DNA from: Mycolicibacterium boenickei
GTDB lineage: Bacteria > Actinomycetota > Actinomycetes > Mycobacteriales > Mycobacteriaceae
Assembly: GCF_010731295.1 (NCBI RefSeq)
Contig: NZ_AP022579.1
Span: 3,100,001-3,164,000 of the forward strand
DNA length: 64,000 bases
Direction: 5' to 3'
Position numbers and translations under genes: made by a program. The notes beneath the pieces are model-generated. The model did not search any database. It was given only the letters and a program-made list of their open reading frames with translations, and had not been told where the DNA came from. Below, in pieces: positions 55,383 to 64,000 of the stretch (its first letter is position 1; the number at the start of each line of letters is the position of its first letter).

Positions 55383-56720
55383 ATGTCGATATTTATCGGG
55401 CAGCTGATCGGCTTTGCCGTCATCGCATTCATCATCATCAAGTGGGTGGTGCCTCCGGTGCGGAGCCTGATGCAGAAGCAGCAGGAAGCCGTGCGGGTCG
55501 CTCTCGCCGAGAGCGCCGATGCGGCGAAGAAGCTCGCCGATGCCGATGAGATGCATGCCAAGGCACTCGCCGACGCCAAGGCCGAATCGACCAAGGTGAC
55601 CGACGAGGCCGCGCAGGACTCCGAGCGGATCACCGCTCAGCTGGCCGAGCAGGCCGGAACCGAGGCCGAGCGGATCAAGGCACAGGGCGCCCAGCAGATT
55701 CAGCTGATGCGCCAGCAGCTCATCCGTCAGCTGCGGACCGGTCTCGGATCGGAGTCGGTGGCCAAGGCCGACGCTCTGGTGCGGGCACACGTCGCCGATC
55801 CGGCCGCGCAGGCGGCCACCGTCGATAGATTCTTGGCCGAGCTGGACCAGATGGCCCCGTCGACCGTGGTGATCGACACCGCCGCCACGGCCAAGCTGCG
55901 CGCGGCCAGCCGCGAGTCGCTGACCGTCGTGGTCGACAAGTTCGACTCGGTCGCAGGCGGTCTGGACGCCGACGGCCTGACCACACTGGCCGAGGAACTG
56001 ACCTCGGTGGCCAAGCTGCTGCTGTCGGAGTCGGTGCTCACCAGGCATCTGGCCGAGCCGACCGACAACTCCGCGGCCAAGGTCGAGCTGGTTGACCGTC
56101 TGCTGTCGGGCCAGGTCGGCACCACCACTCTGGATGTGCTGCGGACCGCCGTCTCGCAGCGTTGGTCGACCGAATCGAACCTGGTCGACGCGATTGAACA
56201 CACCGCCCGGCTGGCGCTGCTCAAGCGCGCCGAGATCGGCGGTGAGGTCGATGAGGTGGAGGACCAGCTGTTCCGGTTCGGTCGCCTGCTCGACGCCGAG
56301 CCCAAGCTCTCGGCCCTGCTCAGTGACTACACGACCCCGGTCGACGGTCGAATCGCCTTGCTGGACAAGGTGCTCGCCGGCAATGCGAGTGGAAACGGGA
56401 CGGCAGCTGCGCTGCTGACCCAGACTGTGGGGCTGCTGCGCGGTGAGCGCGCCGACGAGGCCGTCATCGACCTCGCCGAGCTCGCAGTCGCCCGCCGCGG
56501 TGAAGTGGTCGCTCACGTGACCGCCGCCGCTGACCTGACCGATGCTCAGCGGACCCGGTTGTCGGAGGTGCTCACCCGCATCTACGGACACCCGGTGGCA
56601 GTGCAGTTGCACGTCGACCCGGAACTGCTCGGTGGTCTGTCGATCACCGTCGGTGACGAAGTGATCGACGGCTCGATCTCGTCCCGACTGGCCGCCGCAG
56701 CGACCCAGCTGCCGGACTAA
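55383..56720 (+). CDS. atpH: ATP synthase b-delta fusion subunit
   Basis: A 445-residue fusion typical of mycobacteria. Residues 1-170 form a second b subunit: one membrane helix ([15 protein letters not shown]) then a coiled coil. From about 270 the delta subunit follows ([25 protein letters not shown], ending [26 protein letters not shown]). It ties the stator to the top of F1. Its length agrees with Rv1307. Confidence 0.95.
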   Translation: MSIFIGQLIGFAVIAFIIIKWVVPPVRSLMQKQQEAVRVALAESADAAKKLADADEMHAKALADAKAESTKVTDEAAQDSERITAQLAEQAGTEAERIKAQGAQQIQLMRQQLIRQLRTGLGSESVAKADALVRAHVADPAAQAATVDRFLAELDQMAPSTVVIDTAATAKLRAASRESLTVVVDKFDSVAGGLDADGLTTLAEELTSVAKLLLSESVLTRHLAEPTDNSAAKVELVDRLLSGQVGTTTLDVLRTAVSQRWSTESNLVDAIEHTARLALLKRAEIGGEVDEVEDQLFRFGRLLDAEPKLSALLSDYTTPVDGRIALLDKVLAGNASGNGTAAALLTQTVGLLRGERADEAVIDLAELAVARRGEVVAHVTAAADLTDAQRTRLSEVLTRIYGHPVAVQLHVDPELLGGLSITVGDEVIDGSISSRLAAAATQLPD

Positions 56721-56766
56721 CCGAACTCAAGAACCACCCAAGAACAAGGTAGGAAGACGAAAAACC

Positions 56767-58416
56767 ATGGCAGAGTTGACAATCTCGGCTGCTGATATCG
56801 AAGGTGCCATCGAGGATTACGTATCCTCGTTTTCCGCCGACACCGAGCGTGAAGAGATCGGCACCGTCGTCGACGCCGGTGACGGCATCGCTCACGTCGA
56901 GGGCCTGCCCTCGGTCATGACCCAGGAGCTCCTCGAGTTCCCGGGCGGTGTGTTGGGTGTGGCGCTCAACCTCGACGAGCACAGCGTCGGCGCCGTCATC
57001 CTGGGTGAGTTCGAGAAGATCGAAGAAGGCCAGCAGGTCAAGCGCACCGGCGAGGTGCTCTCCGTGCCGGTCGGCGACGCCTTCCTCGGTCGCGTCGTCA
57101 ACCCGCTCGGCCAGCCGATCGACGGCCAGGGCGACATCGAAGCCGAGACCCGCCGTGCCCTCGAGCTGCAGGCCCCTTCGGTGGTGCAGCGTCAGGGCGT
57201 CGGCGAGCCGCTGCAGACCGGCATCAAGGCCGTTGACGCCATGACCCCGATCGGCCGCGGCCAGCGCCAGCTGATCATCGGTGACCGCAAGACCGGCAAG
57301 ACCGCGCTCTGCGTCGACACCATCCTCAACCAGCGCGAAGCCTGGCTGACCGGCGATCCCAAGCAGCAGGTGCGCTGCGTGTACGTCGCCGTCGGCCAGA
57401 AGGGCACCACCATCGCCAGCGTGAAGCGCGCGCTGGAAGAGGGCGGCGCGATGGAGTACACCACCATCGTGGCGGCCCCCGCCTCCGATCCGGCCGGCTT
57501 CAAGTGGCTGGCGCCCTACACCGGTTCGGCCATCGGCCAGCACTGGATGTACGACGGCAAGCACGTGCTGATCGTGTTCGACGACCTGACCAAGCAGGCC
57601 GAGGCCTACCGTGCCATCTCGCTGCTGCTGCGCCGCCCGCCGGGCCGCGAGGCATACCCCGGTGACGTCTTCTACCTGCACTCGCGTCTGCTAGAGCGTT
57701 GCGCAAAGCTGTCCGACGAGCTCGGCGGTGGTTCGATGACGGGTCTGCCGATCATCGAGACCAAGGCCAACGACATCTCGGCCTACATCCCGACCAACGT
57801 CATCTCGATCACCGACGGCCAGTGCTTCCTGGAGTCCGACCTGTTCAACCAGGGTGTGCGCCCGGCCGTGAACGTCGGTGTGTCGGTGTCCCGCGTCGGT
57901 GGCGCCGCGCAGATCAAGGCCATGAAAGAGGTCGCGGGCTCGCTGCGTCTGGACCTGTCGCAGTACCGCGAGCTGGAGGCCTTCGCGGCCTTCGCCTCGG
58001 ACCTGGACGCGGCTTCCAAGGCTCAGCTGGACCGCGGTGTCCGCCTGGTCGAGCTGCTCAAGCAGCCCCAGTACAGCCCGCTGGCGGTCGAGGACCAGGT
58101 CGTCGAGATCTTCCTCGGTACCCAGGGCCATCTGGATTCGGTTCCGGCCGAGGATGTCTCGCGCTTCTCCTCCGAGCTGCTGGAGCACGTGAAGGCCAGC
58201 CACTCCGACATCCTCACCGGGATCAAGGAGACCAAGAAGCTGTCCGAGGAGGCCGAGGAGAAGCTGGTCTCGGTCATCAACGAGTTCAAGAAGGGCTTCG
58301 CCGCCACCGACGGCAGCTCCGTGGTTGTCAAGGAGGCCGATGCTGACGCACTCGACCCCGAGGACCTGGAGAAGGAATCGGTCAAGGTCCGCAAGCCGGC
58401 ACCGAAGAAGGCCTAG
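56767..58416 (+). CDS. atpA: ATP synthase F1 subunit alpha
   Basis: A 549-residue regulatory nucleotide-binding subunit. The Walker A motif is GDRKTGKTA, and the [11 protein letters not shown] and [19 protein letters not shown] segments follow. The C-terminus extends beyond the normal bacterial length with an acidic-basic tail ([20 protein letters not shown]). That mycobacteria-specific tail is known to suppress ATP hydrolysis. AGGAAG precedes the ATG. Confidence 0.96.
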   Translation: MAELTISAADIEGAIEDYVSSFSADTEREEIGTVVDAGDGIAHVEGLPSVMTQELLEFPGGVLGVALNLDEHSVGAVILGEFEKIEEGQQVKRTGEVLSVPVGDAFLGRVVNPLGQPIDGQGDIEAETRRALELQAPSVVQRQGVGEPLQTGIKAVDAMTPIGRGQRQLIIGDRKTGKTALCVDTILNQREAWLTGDPKQQVRCVYVAVGQKGTTIASVKRALEEGGAMEYTTIVAAPASDPAGFKWLAPYTGSAIGQHWMYDGKHVLIVFDDLTKQAEAYRAISLLLRRPPGREAYPGDVFYLHSRLLERCAKLSDELGGGSMTGLPIIETKANDISAYIPTNVISITDGQCFLESDLFNQGVRPAVNVGVSVSRVGGAAQIKAMKEVAGSLRLDLSQYRELEAFAAFASDLDAASKAQLDRGVRLVELLKQPQYSPLAVEDQVVEIFLGTQGHLDSVPAEDVSRFSSELLEHVKASHSDILTGIKETKKLSEEAEEKLVSVINEFKKGFAATDGSSVVVKEADADALDPEDLEKESVKVRKPAPKKA

Positions 58417-58423
58417 GTAACCA

Positions 58424-59347
58424 ATGGCAGCCACACTTCGCGAGCTACGCGGGCGTATCCGCTCCGCTTCGTCGATCAAGAAGATCACGAAGGCCCAGGA
58501 GCTGATCGCCACGTCGCGGATCGCCAAGGCGCAGGCCCGGGTGGACGCGGCCCGGCCCTACTCCACCGAGATCACCAACATGCTCACCGAGCTGGCCGGC
58601 GCCAGCGCGCTGGATCACCCGCTGCTCGTGCAGCGGGAGAACCCCAAGCGGGCCGGTGTGCTGGTGGTGTCCTCGGACCGCGGTCTCTGCGGCGGTTACA
58701 ACGCCAACGTGCTGCGCCGGGCCGAGGAACTGTTCTCGCTGCTGCGGGAAGAGGGCAAGAACCCGGTGCTCTACGTCGTCGGCCGGAAGGCTTTGGGCTA
58801 CTACAGCTTTCGCCAACGGCCGGTGACCGAGTCGTGGACGGGCTTCTCCGAGCGCCCCGAGTACGAGAACGCCAAGGAGATCGCCGACACGCTCGTGACG
58901 GCGTTCATGTCCGGCGCTGACGACGAGGGTGACGACGCCGGAGCCGACGGCATCCTTGGGGTCGACGAACTGCACATCGTCTCCACCGAGTTCCGGTCGA
59001 TGCTTTCGCAAACCGCGGTGGCGCATCGGATCGCGCCGCTGGTCGTCGAGTACGTGGGTGAGCCGGAGACCGGCCCGCACACGCTGTACTCGTTCGAACC
59101 GAACGCCGAGGATCTGTTCGACGCGCTGTTGCCGCGCTACATCGCCACCCGCGTGTACGCAGCGCTGCTGGAGGCGGCGGCCTCGGAGTCGGCTTCGCGC
59201 CGGCGCGCCATGAAGTCGGCCACCGACAACGCCGACGATCTGATCAAGGCACTGACGCTCGCGGCCAACCGCGAACGCCAGGCGCAGATCACCCAGGAAA
59301 TCAGCGAGATCGTGGGCGGCGCGAACGCGCTGGCCGACGCGCGCTAG
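58424..59347 (+). CDS. atpG: ATP synthase F1 subunit gamma
   Basis: A 307-residue central shaft of two long terminal helices ([25 protein letters not shown] and [23 protein letters not shown]) with a Rossmann-like middle part. Around residues 165-183 it has the extra acidic loop [14 protein letters not shown], specific to mycobacteria and linked to latency of ATPase activity and to inhibitor binding. It follows atpA by seven bases. Confidence 0.95.
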   Translation: MAATLRELRGRIRSASSIKKITKAQELIATSRIAKAQARVDAARPYSTEITNMLTELAGASALDHPLLVQRENPKRAGVLVVSSDRGLCGGYNANVLRRAEELFSLLREEGKNPVLYVVGRKALGYYSFRQRPVTESWTGFSERPEYENAKEIADTLVTAFMSGADDEGDDAGADGILGVDELHIVSTEFRSMLSQTAVAHRIAPLVVEYVGEPETGPHTLYSFEPNAEDLFDALLPRYIATRVYAALLEAAASESASRRRAMKSATDNADDLIKALTLAANRERQAQITQEISEIVGGANALADAR

Positions 59348-59373
59348 CCGGACCAAAGACGAAAGCCTCGTAG

Positions 59374-60816
<1,443 letters not shown>

Positions 60817-60855
60817 TGACTTCTGTAGAAACCCGAGTGCGAGAGGTGGTGTGAC

Positions 60856-61221
60856 ATGGCTGATCTGAACGTCGAGATCGTGGCCGTGGAGCGTGAGCTC
60901 TGGTCCGGTGCCGCTACGTTCGTCTTCACAAGGACCACCGCCGGTGAGATCGGCATCCTGCCGCGCCATATCCCGTTGGTCGCGCAGCTGGTCGACGACG
61001 CCATGGTGCGGGTCGAGCGTGAAGGCGAGGACGATCTGCGGATCGCCGTTGACGGCGGTTTCCTGTCGGTGACGGAGGAGACGGTCCGAATCCTGGTGGA
61101 GAACGCTCAGTTCGAATCCGAGATCGACGCCGAGTCCGCGAAGCAGGACGCGGAGTCCGACGACGAGCAGACAGCGGCATGGGGTCGGGCGCGCCTGCGC
61201 GCTCTCGGCCAGATCGACTGA
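60856..61221 (+). CDS. atpC: ATP synthase F1 subunit epsilon
   Basis: A 121-residue rotor subunit with the N-terminal beta-sandwich ([38 protein letters not shown]). The C-terminal helical part ([31 protein letters not shown]) is short, as in other mycobacteria. It links gamma to the c-ring. It closes the atp operon; a DUF2550 gene follows after 15 bases. Confidence 0.93.
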   Translation: MADLNVEIVAVERELWSGAATFVFTRTTAGEIGILPRHIPLVAQLVDDAMVRVEREGEDDLRIAVDGGFLSVTEETVRILVENAQFESEIDAESAKQDAESDDEQTAAWGRARLRALGQID

Positions 61222-61236
61222 CGACAGAGACGACAG

Positions 61237-61683
61237 ATGAGCGCGCCCATGATTGTCATGGTCGCGCTCGTCTGCGTTCTGGCTGTTTTGGCCGGCGCGC
61301 TGAGCTACCGCTTGTGGAAGTTGCGTCAGGTCGGGGGAACAGCGGCCATCCTGCGCGACTTCCCCGCTGACGGAGGCAGTGGCTGGCGCCACGGCGTGAT
61401 GCGCTACCGCGGTGGGGAAGCTGGTTTCTACCGGCTGTCGAGCATGCGGTGGTGGCCTGACCGGCGTTTGAGCCGGAGGGGGCTGGAAGTGGTGTCGCGC
61501 CGTGCCCCGCGTGGCGACGAATTCGACATCATGACCGACGCGACGGTCATTCTCGAACTGCGCGACAACAGTCCCGAGCGCAGGCAGGGCTACGAGATCG
61601 CCTTGGACCGGGGTGCTCTGACGGCGTTCACGTCGTGGCTCGAATCGCGGCCATCGCCGCGGGCCCGGCGGCGGAACTACTGA
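61237..61683 (+). CDS. DUF2550 membrane protein
   Basis: A 148-residue protein with one N-terminal helix (APMIVMVALVCVLAVLAGALSY) and a basic cytoplasmic domain of the DUF2550 family (GGSGWRHGVMRYRGGEAGFYRLSSMRWWPDRRLSRRGLEV). It is the equivalent of Rv1312, always placed after atpC in mycobacteria. Function unknown; cotranscription with atp genes suggests an envelope or energy-related role. It overlaps the convergent gene by seven bases. Confidence 0.88.
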   Translation: MSAPMIVMVALVCVLAVLAGALSYRLWKLRQVGGTAAILRDFPADGGSGWRHGVMRYRGGEAGFYRLSSMRWWPDRRLSRRGLEVVSRRAPRGDEFDIMTDATVILELRDNSPERRQGYEIALDRGALTAFTSWLESRPSPRARRRNY

Positions 61684-62249
61684 GCGGCTCCGGGTTTCCA
61701 GAGCACGTCCCCGTCCGGATTCGCCACTCGCGACAGGATGAACAGCAGATCCGACAGTCGGTTGAGGTACTTCGCCGGCAGGACACTCACCGAATCACCG
61801 TGCTCCTGCACGGCAATCCAAGCTGACCGCTCGGCGCGGCGGGCCACCGTGCGTGCGACGTGCAACAGCGCCGACAGGGGAGTGCCTCCGGGCAGGATGA
61901 ACGAATTCAGTGCAGGTAGTGCCTCGTTGAACTCGTCGCACCACTTCTCGAGCCGGTCGATGTAGGCCTGTGAGATGCGCAGCGGTGGGTGCTCGGGGTT
62001 GTCCACGACGGGCGTCGACAAATCTGCACCGGCGTCGAACAGGTCGTTCTGAATCTGCCTGAGCACAGCCAGGATTTGCTGATCGGGTTCGCCGAGGGCG
62101 ACTGCGACGCCGATGGCGGCGTTGGCTTCGTCACAGTCGGCATATGCCGCCAACCTCGAATCATTCTTGGAAACCCTGCTGAAGTCACTCAGCCCGGTCG
62201 TGCCGTCGTCGCCGGTGCGGGTATAGATACGGGTGAGATGAACCGCCAT
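61677..62249 (-). CDS. cob(I)alamin adenosyltransferase, PduO type
   Basis: A 190-residue trimeric enzyme that transfers the adenosyl group of ATP to cob(I)alamin to form coenzyme B12. The N-terminal ATP-binding motif [19 protein letters not shown] and the C-terminal [15 protein letters not shown] are diagnostic of the PduO family. The central RRAERSAW is also conserved. It matches Rv1314c in position. TACGGT ends six bases before the ATG, so it is another leaderless candidate. The IS-related gene Rv1313c of M. tuberculosis is absent here. Confidence 0.92.
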   Translation of the reverse strand: MAVHLTRIYTRTGDDGTTGLSDFSRVSKNDSRLAAYADCDEANAAIGVAVALGEPDQQILAVLRQIQNDLFDAGADLSTPVVDNPEHPPLRISQAYIDRLEKWCDEFNEALPALNSFILPGGTPLSALLHVARTVARRAERSAWIAVQEHGDSVSVLPAKYLNRLSDLLFILSRVANPDGDVLWKPGAAQ

Positions 62250-62346
62250 AGCTGAACCGTACCGGGCTCGCGGACACGTTGGCCGGGCCCGCCGGATCTG
62301 TCCGAGCAGGCGGAAACTCGACGGCGGGCTGTCTACACTAACCGGC

Positions 62347-63603
62347 GTGAGCGAGCGTTTCTTGGTGACCGGCGGGAACCGGTTATCAGGCGAAGTTGCT
62401 GTCGGTGGCGCGAAGAACAGTGTGCTGAAACTGATGGCGGCCTCGTTGCTGGCCGAGGGCACCAGCACCATCACCAACTGCCCCGACATCCTCGACGTGC
62501 CGTTGATGGCGGAGGTCTTACGAGGGTTGGGTGCCACGGTCGAGCTGGACGGTGACACCGTGCGCATCACGTCGCCCGACGAACCCAAGTACGACGCCGA
62601 TTTCGCGGCGGTCCGGCAGTTCCGCGCCTCTGTGTGTGTGCTGGGACCACTGGTAGGGCGGTGCAAGAAGGCGAAGGTGGCTCTTCCCGGTGGAGATGCC
62701 ATCGGGTCGCGGCCCCTGGACATGCATCAGGCCGGACTGCGCCAACTGGGTGCGACCTGCAATATCGAGCACGGCTGTGTGGTGGCCGAAGCCGACCATC
62801 TACGGGGCGCCGAGATCCAACTCGAGTTCCCGTCAGTGGGGGCGACCGAGAACATCCTGATGGCCGCGGTGCTGGCCGAAGGGGTCACCACCATCCACAA
62901 CGCGGCGCGCGAGCCTGACATCGTCGACATCTGCGCGATGCTCAACCAGATGGGGGCCAAGGTCAGCGGTGCGGGGACGTCGACGCTGACGATCACCGGG
63001 GTGGATCGGCTCTATCCGACGGAGCACCGCGTGATCGGCGACCGCATCGTGGCGGCGACGTGGGGGATAGCCGCGGCAATGACGCGCGGCGACATCTCGG
63101 TGACGGGCGTGGACCCGCAGCACCTGCAGCTGGTCCTGCACAAGCTGCACGACGCCGGCGCCACGGTCACCCAGAACGATGACGGTTTCCGGGTGGTGCA
63201 GTACGAGCGCCCCAAGGCGGTCAACGTGGCGACGCTGCCGTTCCCGGGGTTCCCGACCGACCTGCAGCCGATGGCGATCGGTCTGGCGTCGGTGGCGGAC
63301 GGCACCTCGATGATCACCGAGAACGTTTTCGAAGCTCGCTTCCGGTTCGTCGAGGAGATGATCCGGTTGGGTGCCGATGCGCGGACGGACGGTCACCATG
63401 CCGTTGTGCGGGGGATCCCGCAGCTCTCGAGCGCGCCGGTGTGGTCGTCGGACATCCGTGCCGGCGCCGGCCTGGTGCTCGCAGGCCTGGTCGCCGACGG
63501 CGAAACCGAGGTTCACGACGTGTTCCACATCGATCGCGGTTACCCGCTGTTCGTGGAAAACCTGTTGAGCCTCGGAGCCGAGATCGAAAGAGTAGGGTCG
63601 TAG
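62347..63603 (+). CDS. murA: UDP-N-acetylglucosamine 1-carboxyvinyltransferase
   Basis: A 418-residue EPT-fold enzyme, the first committed step of peptidoglycan synthesis (enolpyruvate transfer to UDP-GlcNAc). Conserved parts: [19 protein letters not shown] with the catalytic Lys-Asn pair, and [15 protein letters not shown]. The residue that is Cys in most bacteria is D117 here, the mycobacterial state that gives intrinsic fosfomycin resistance. TACACT ends seven bases before the GTG start with no ribosome binding site, so translation is probably leaderless. Confidence 0.96.
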   Translation: MSERFLVTGGNRLSGEVAVGGAKNSVLKLMAASLLAEGTSTITNCPDILDVPLMAEVLRGLGATVELDGDTVRITSPDEPKYDADFAAVRQFRASVCVLGPLVGRCKKAKVALPGGDAIGSRPLDMHQAGLRQLGATCNIEHGCVVAEADHLRGAEIQLEFPSVGATENILMAAVLAEGVTTIHNAAREPDIVDICAMLNQMGAKVSGAGTSTLTITGVDRLYPTEHRVIGDRIVAATWGIAAAMTRGDISVTGVDPQHLQLVLHKLHDAGATVTQNDDGFRVVQYERPKAVNVATLPFPGFPTDLQPMAIGLASVADGTSMITENVFEARFRFVEEMIRLGADARTDGHHAVVRGIPQLSSAPVWSSDIRAGAGLVLAGLVADGETEVHDVFHIDRGYPLFVENLLSLGAEIERVGS

Positions 63604-63731
63604 GGAGCGCGTTCGAGCCTGGCTTTCAGCCTCGAAATCGCGCTGACCAGCCGATTTGACCTTGAAGGCTGGCGCGCGCTAATCTTTTGAAGTCGCCGCG
63701 GAGCGGGGAAAATCCCCCGGGCCAGAGCGAC

Positions 63732-63761
63732 TTGACAAGCCAGCCGAGAACGTACTAACCT
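63732..63761 (+). promoter_or_regulatory. rRNA operon promoter 1
   Basis: TTGACA (63732-63737) and TAACCT (63756-63761) are 18 bases apart. The -10 is followed by GGCGAGGTTGCC, a start-site context shared by mycobacterial rrn promoters and by the second promoter below. Confidence 0.7.
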
Positions 63762-63807
63762 GGCGAGGTTGCCTCAGACCGGATGAAATAAGCCAGGATG
63801 AAGCAAC

Positions 63808-63837
63808 TTGACTTGCCGGCAAGGTTCCAATTAAGCT
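63808..63837 (+). promoter_or_regulatory. rRNA operon promoter 2
   Basis: TTGACT (63808-63813) and TAAGCT (63832-63837) are 18 bases apart and followed by GGTGGGGTTGCC. It lies 76 bases downstream of promoter 1, the tandem layout expected for an rrnA operon behind murA. Confidence 0.7.
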
Positions 63838-64000
63838 GGTGGGGTTGCCCCAAAACAGGGTGACAAAGCAGAAAAGCCTGTTGTTTGAGAACTCAATAGT
63901 GTGTTTGGTGGTTTTTGTTTGTTGTTTTTTGGCCACGCTCTTTTTCCCGTTTAGGGTGTGGTTGTTGTTTTTTGATGCCAGTTTTTGGTGTCTTTTGTTT
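63838..64000 (+). promoter_or_regulatory. rRNA leader with antitermination/processing region (16S gene beyond window)
   Basis: The T/G-rich leader contains the conserved mycobacterial block TGTTTGAGAACTCAATAGTG (63880-63899 region) that precedes 16S rRNA genes and holds antitermination boxA-type and RNase III processing elements. No mature rRNA is reached before the window ends. Confidence 0.7.

Overview
The window is high-GC chromosomal DNA from a mycobacterium, most likely a fast-growing Mycolicibacterium. Two conserved blocks follow the order known from Mycobacterium tuberculosis. One is canA-cysD-cysNC plus an Rrf2 regulator (Rv1284-Rv1287 region). The other is argS-lysA-thrA-thrC-thrB-rho-rpmE-prfA-prmC-sua5-wecA-atpIBEFHAGDC-DUF2550-PduO transferase-murA-rrn leader (Rv1292-Rv1315 and the rRNA promoters). 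Other mycobacterial marks are the b-delta fusion AtpH, the gamma-subunit loop, a Rho with a long hydrophilic insert, and Asp instead of Cys in the MurA active site.

Layout. 1-9.2 kb: end of a GT39 glycosyltransferase, carbonic anhydrase, a thioesterase, an exporter, and the sulfate activation operon cysD-cysNC-cysQ. The operon starts with a probable leaderless 14-codon ORF coupled to cysD. A cysteine hydrolase and an Rrf2 regulator follow. 9.2-17.7 kb: small accessory units, namely TetR/hydrolase with paired operators, VOC proteins, GNAT, nitronate monooxygenase, a NarL-type two-component system with a DUF4097 protein, and an F420-type oxidoreductase. 18.0-23.0 kb: an organosulfur/sulfonate cluster (flavin monooxygenase plus SsuACB-type ABC transporter) flanked by two small secreted proteins built from Lys-Trp 11-residue repeats. 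23.1-25.5 kb: GntR/acyl-CoA dehydrogenase and a SnoaL-like protein.

25.5-35.8 kb: a 10.3-kb integrated element in the 3' end of tRNA-Arg(CCG), bounded by 23-bp direct repeats. It carries a tyrosine integrase, excisionase, RepA-like ATPase (frameshifted exactly in the P-loop), an iteron-like repeat cluster, a WhiB-like protein, an HNH nuclease, a possible small terminase, an HK97-type capsid protein and two opposite-strand cargo genes. No portal, large terminase, protease, tail or lysis gene is recognisable. It therefore looks like a capsid-bearing phage satellite related in plan to the phiRv1/phiRv2 elements of M. tuberculosis.

35.9-64 kb: housekeeping core. The aspartate-family amino-acid operon is tightly overlapped (argS/lysA/thrA/thrC, then thrB). 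Rho has its own promoter and long leader. An accessory insertion follows (TetR, acyl-CoA synthetase, YCII protein, ECF sigma factor apparently started at CTG). Then come translation-termination genes, wecA, the complete F1Fo ATP synthase operon, murA, and tandem rRNA promoters with the conserved rRNA leader; the 16S gene lies beyond the right end.
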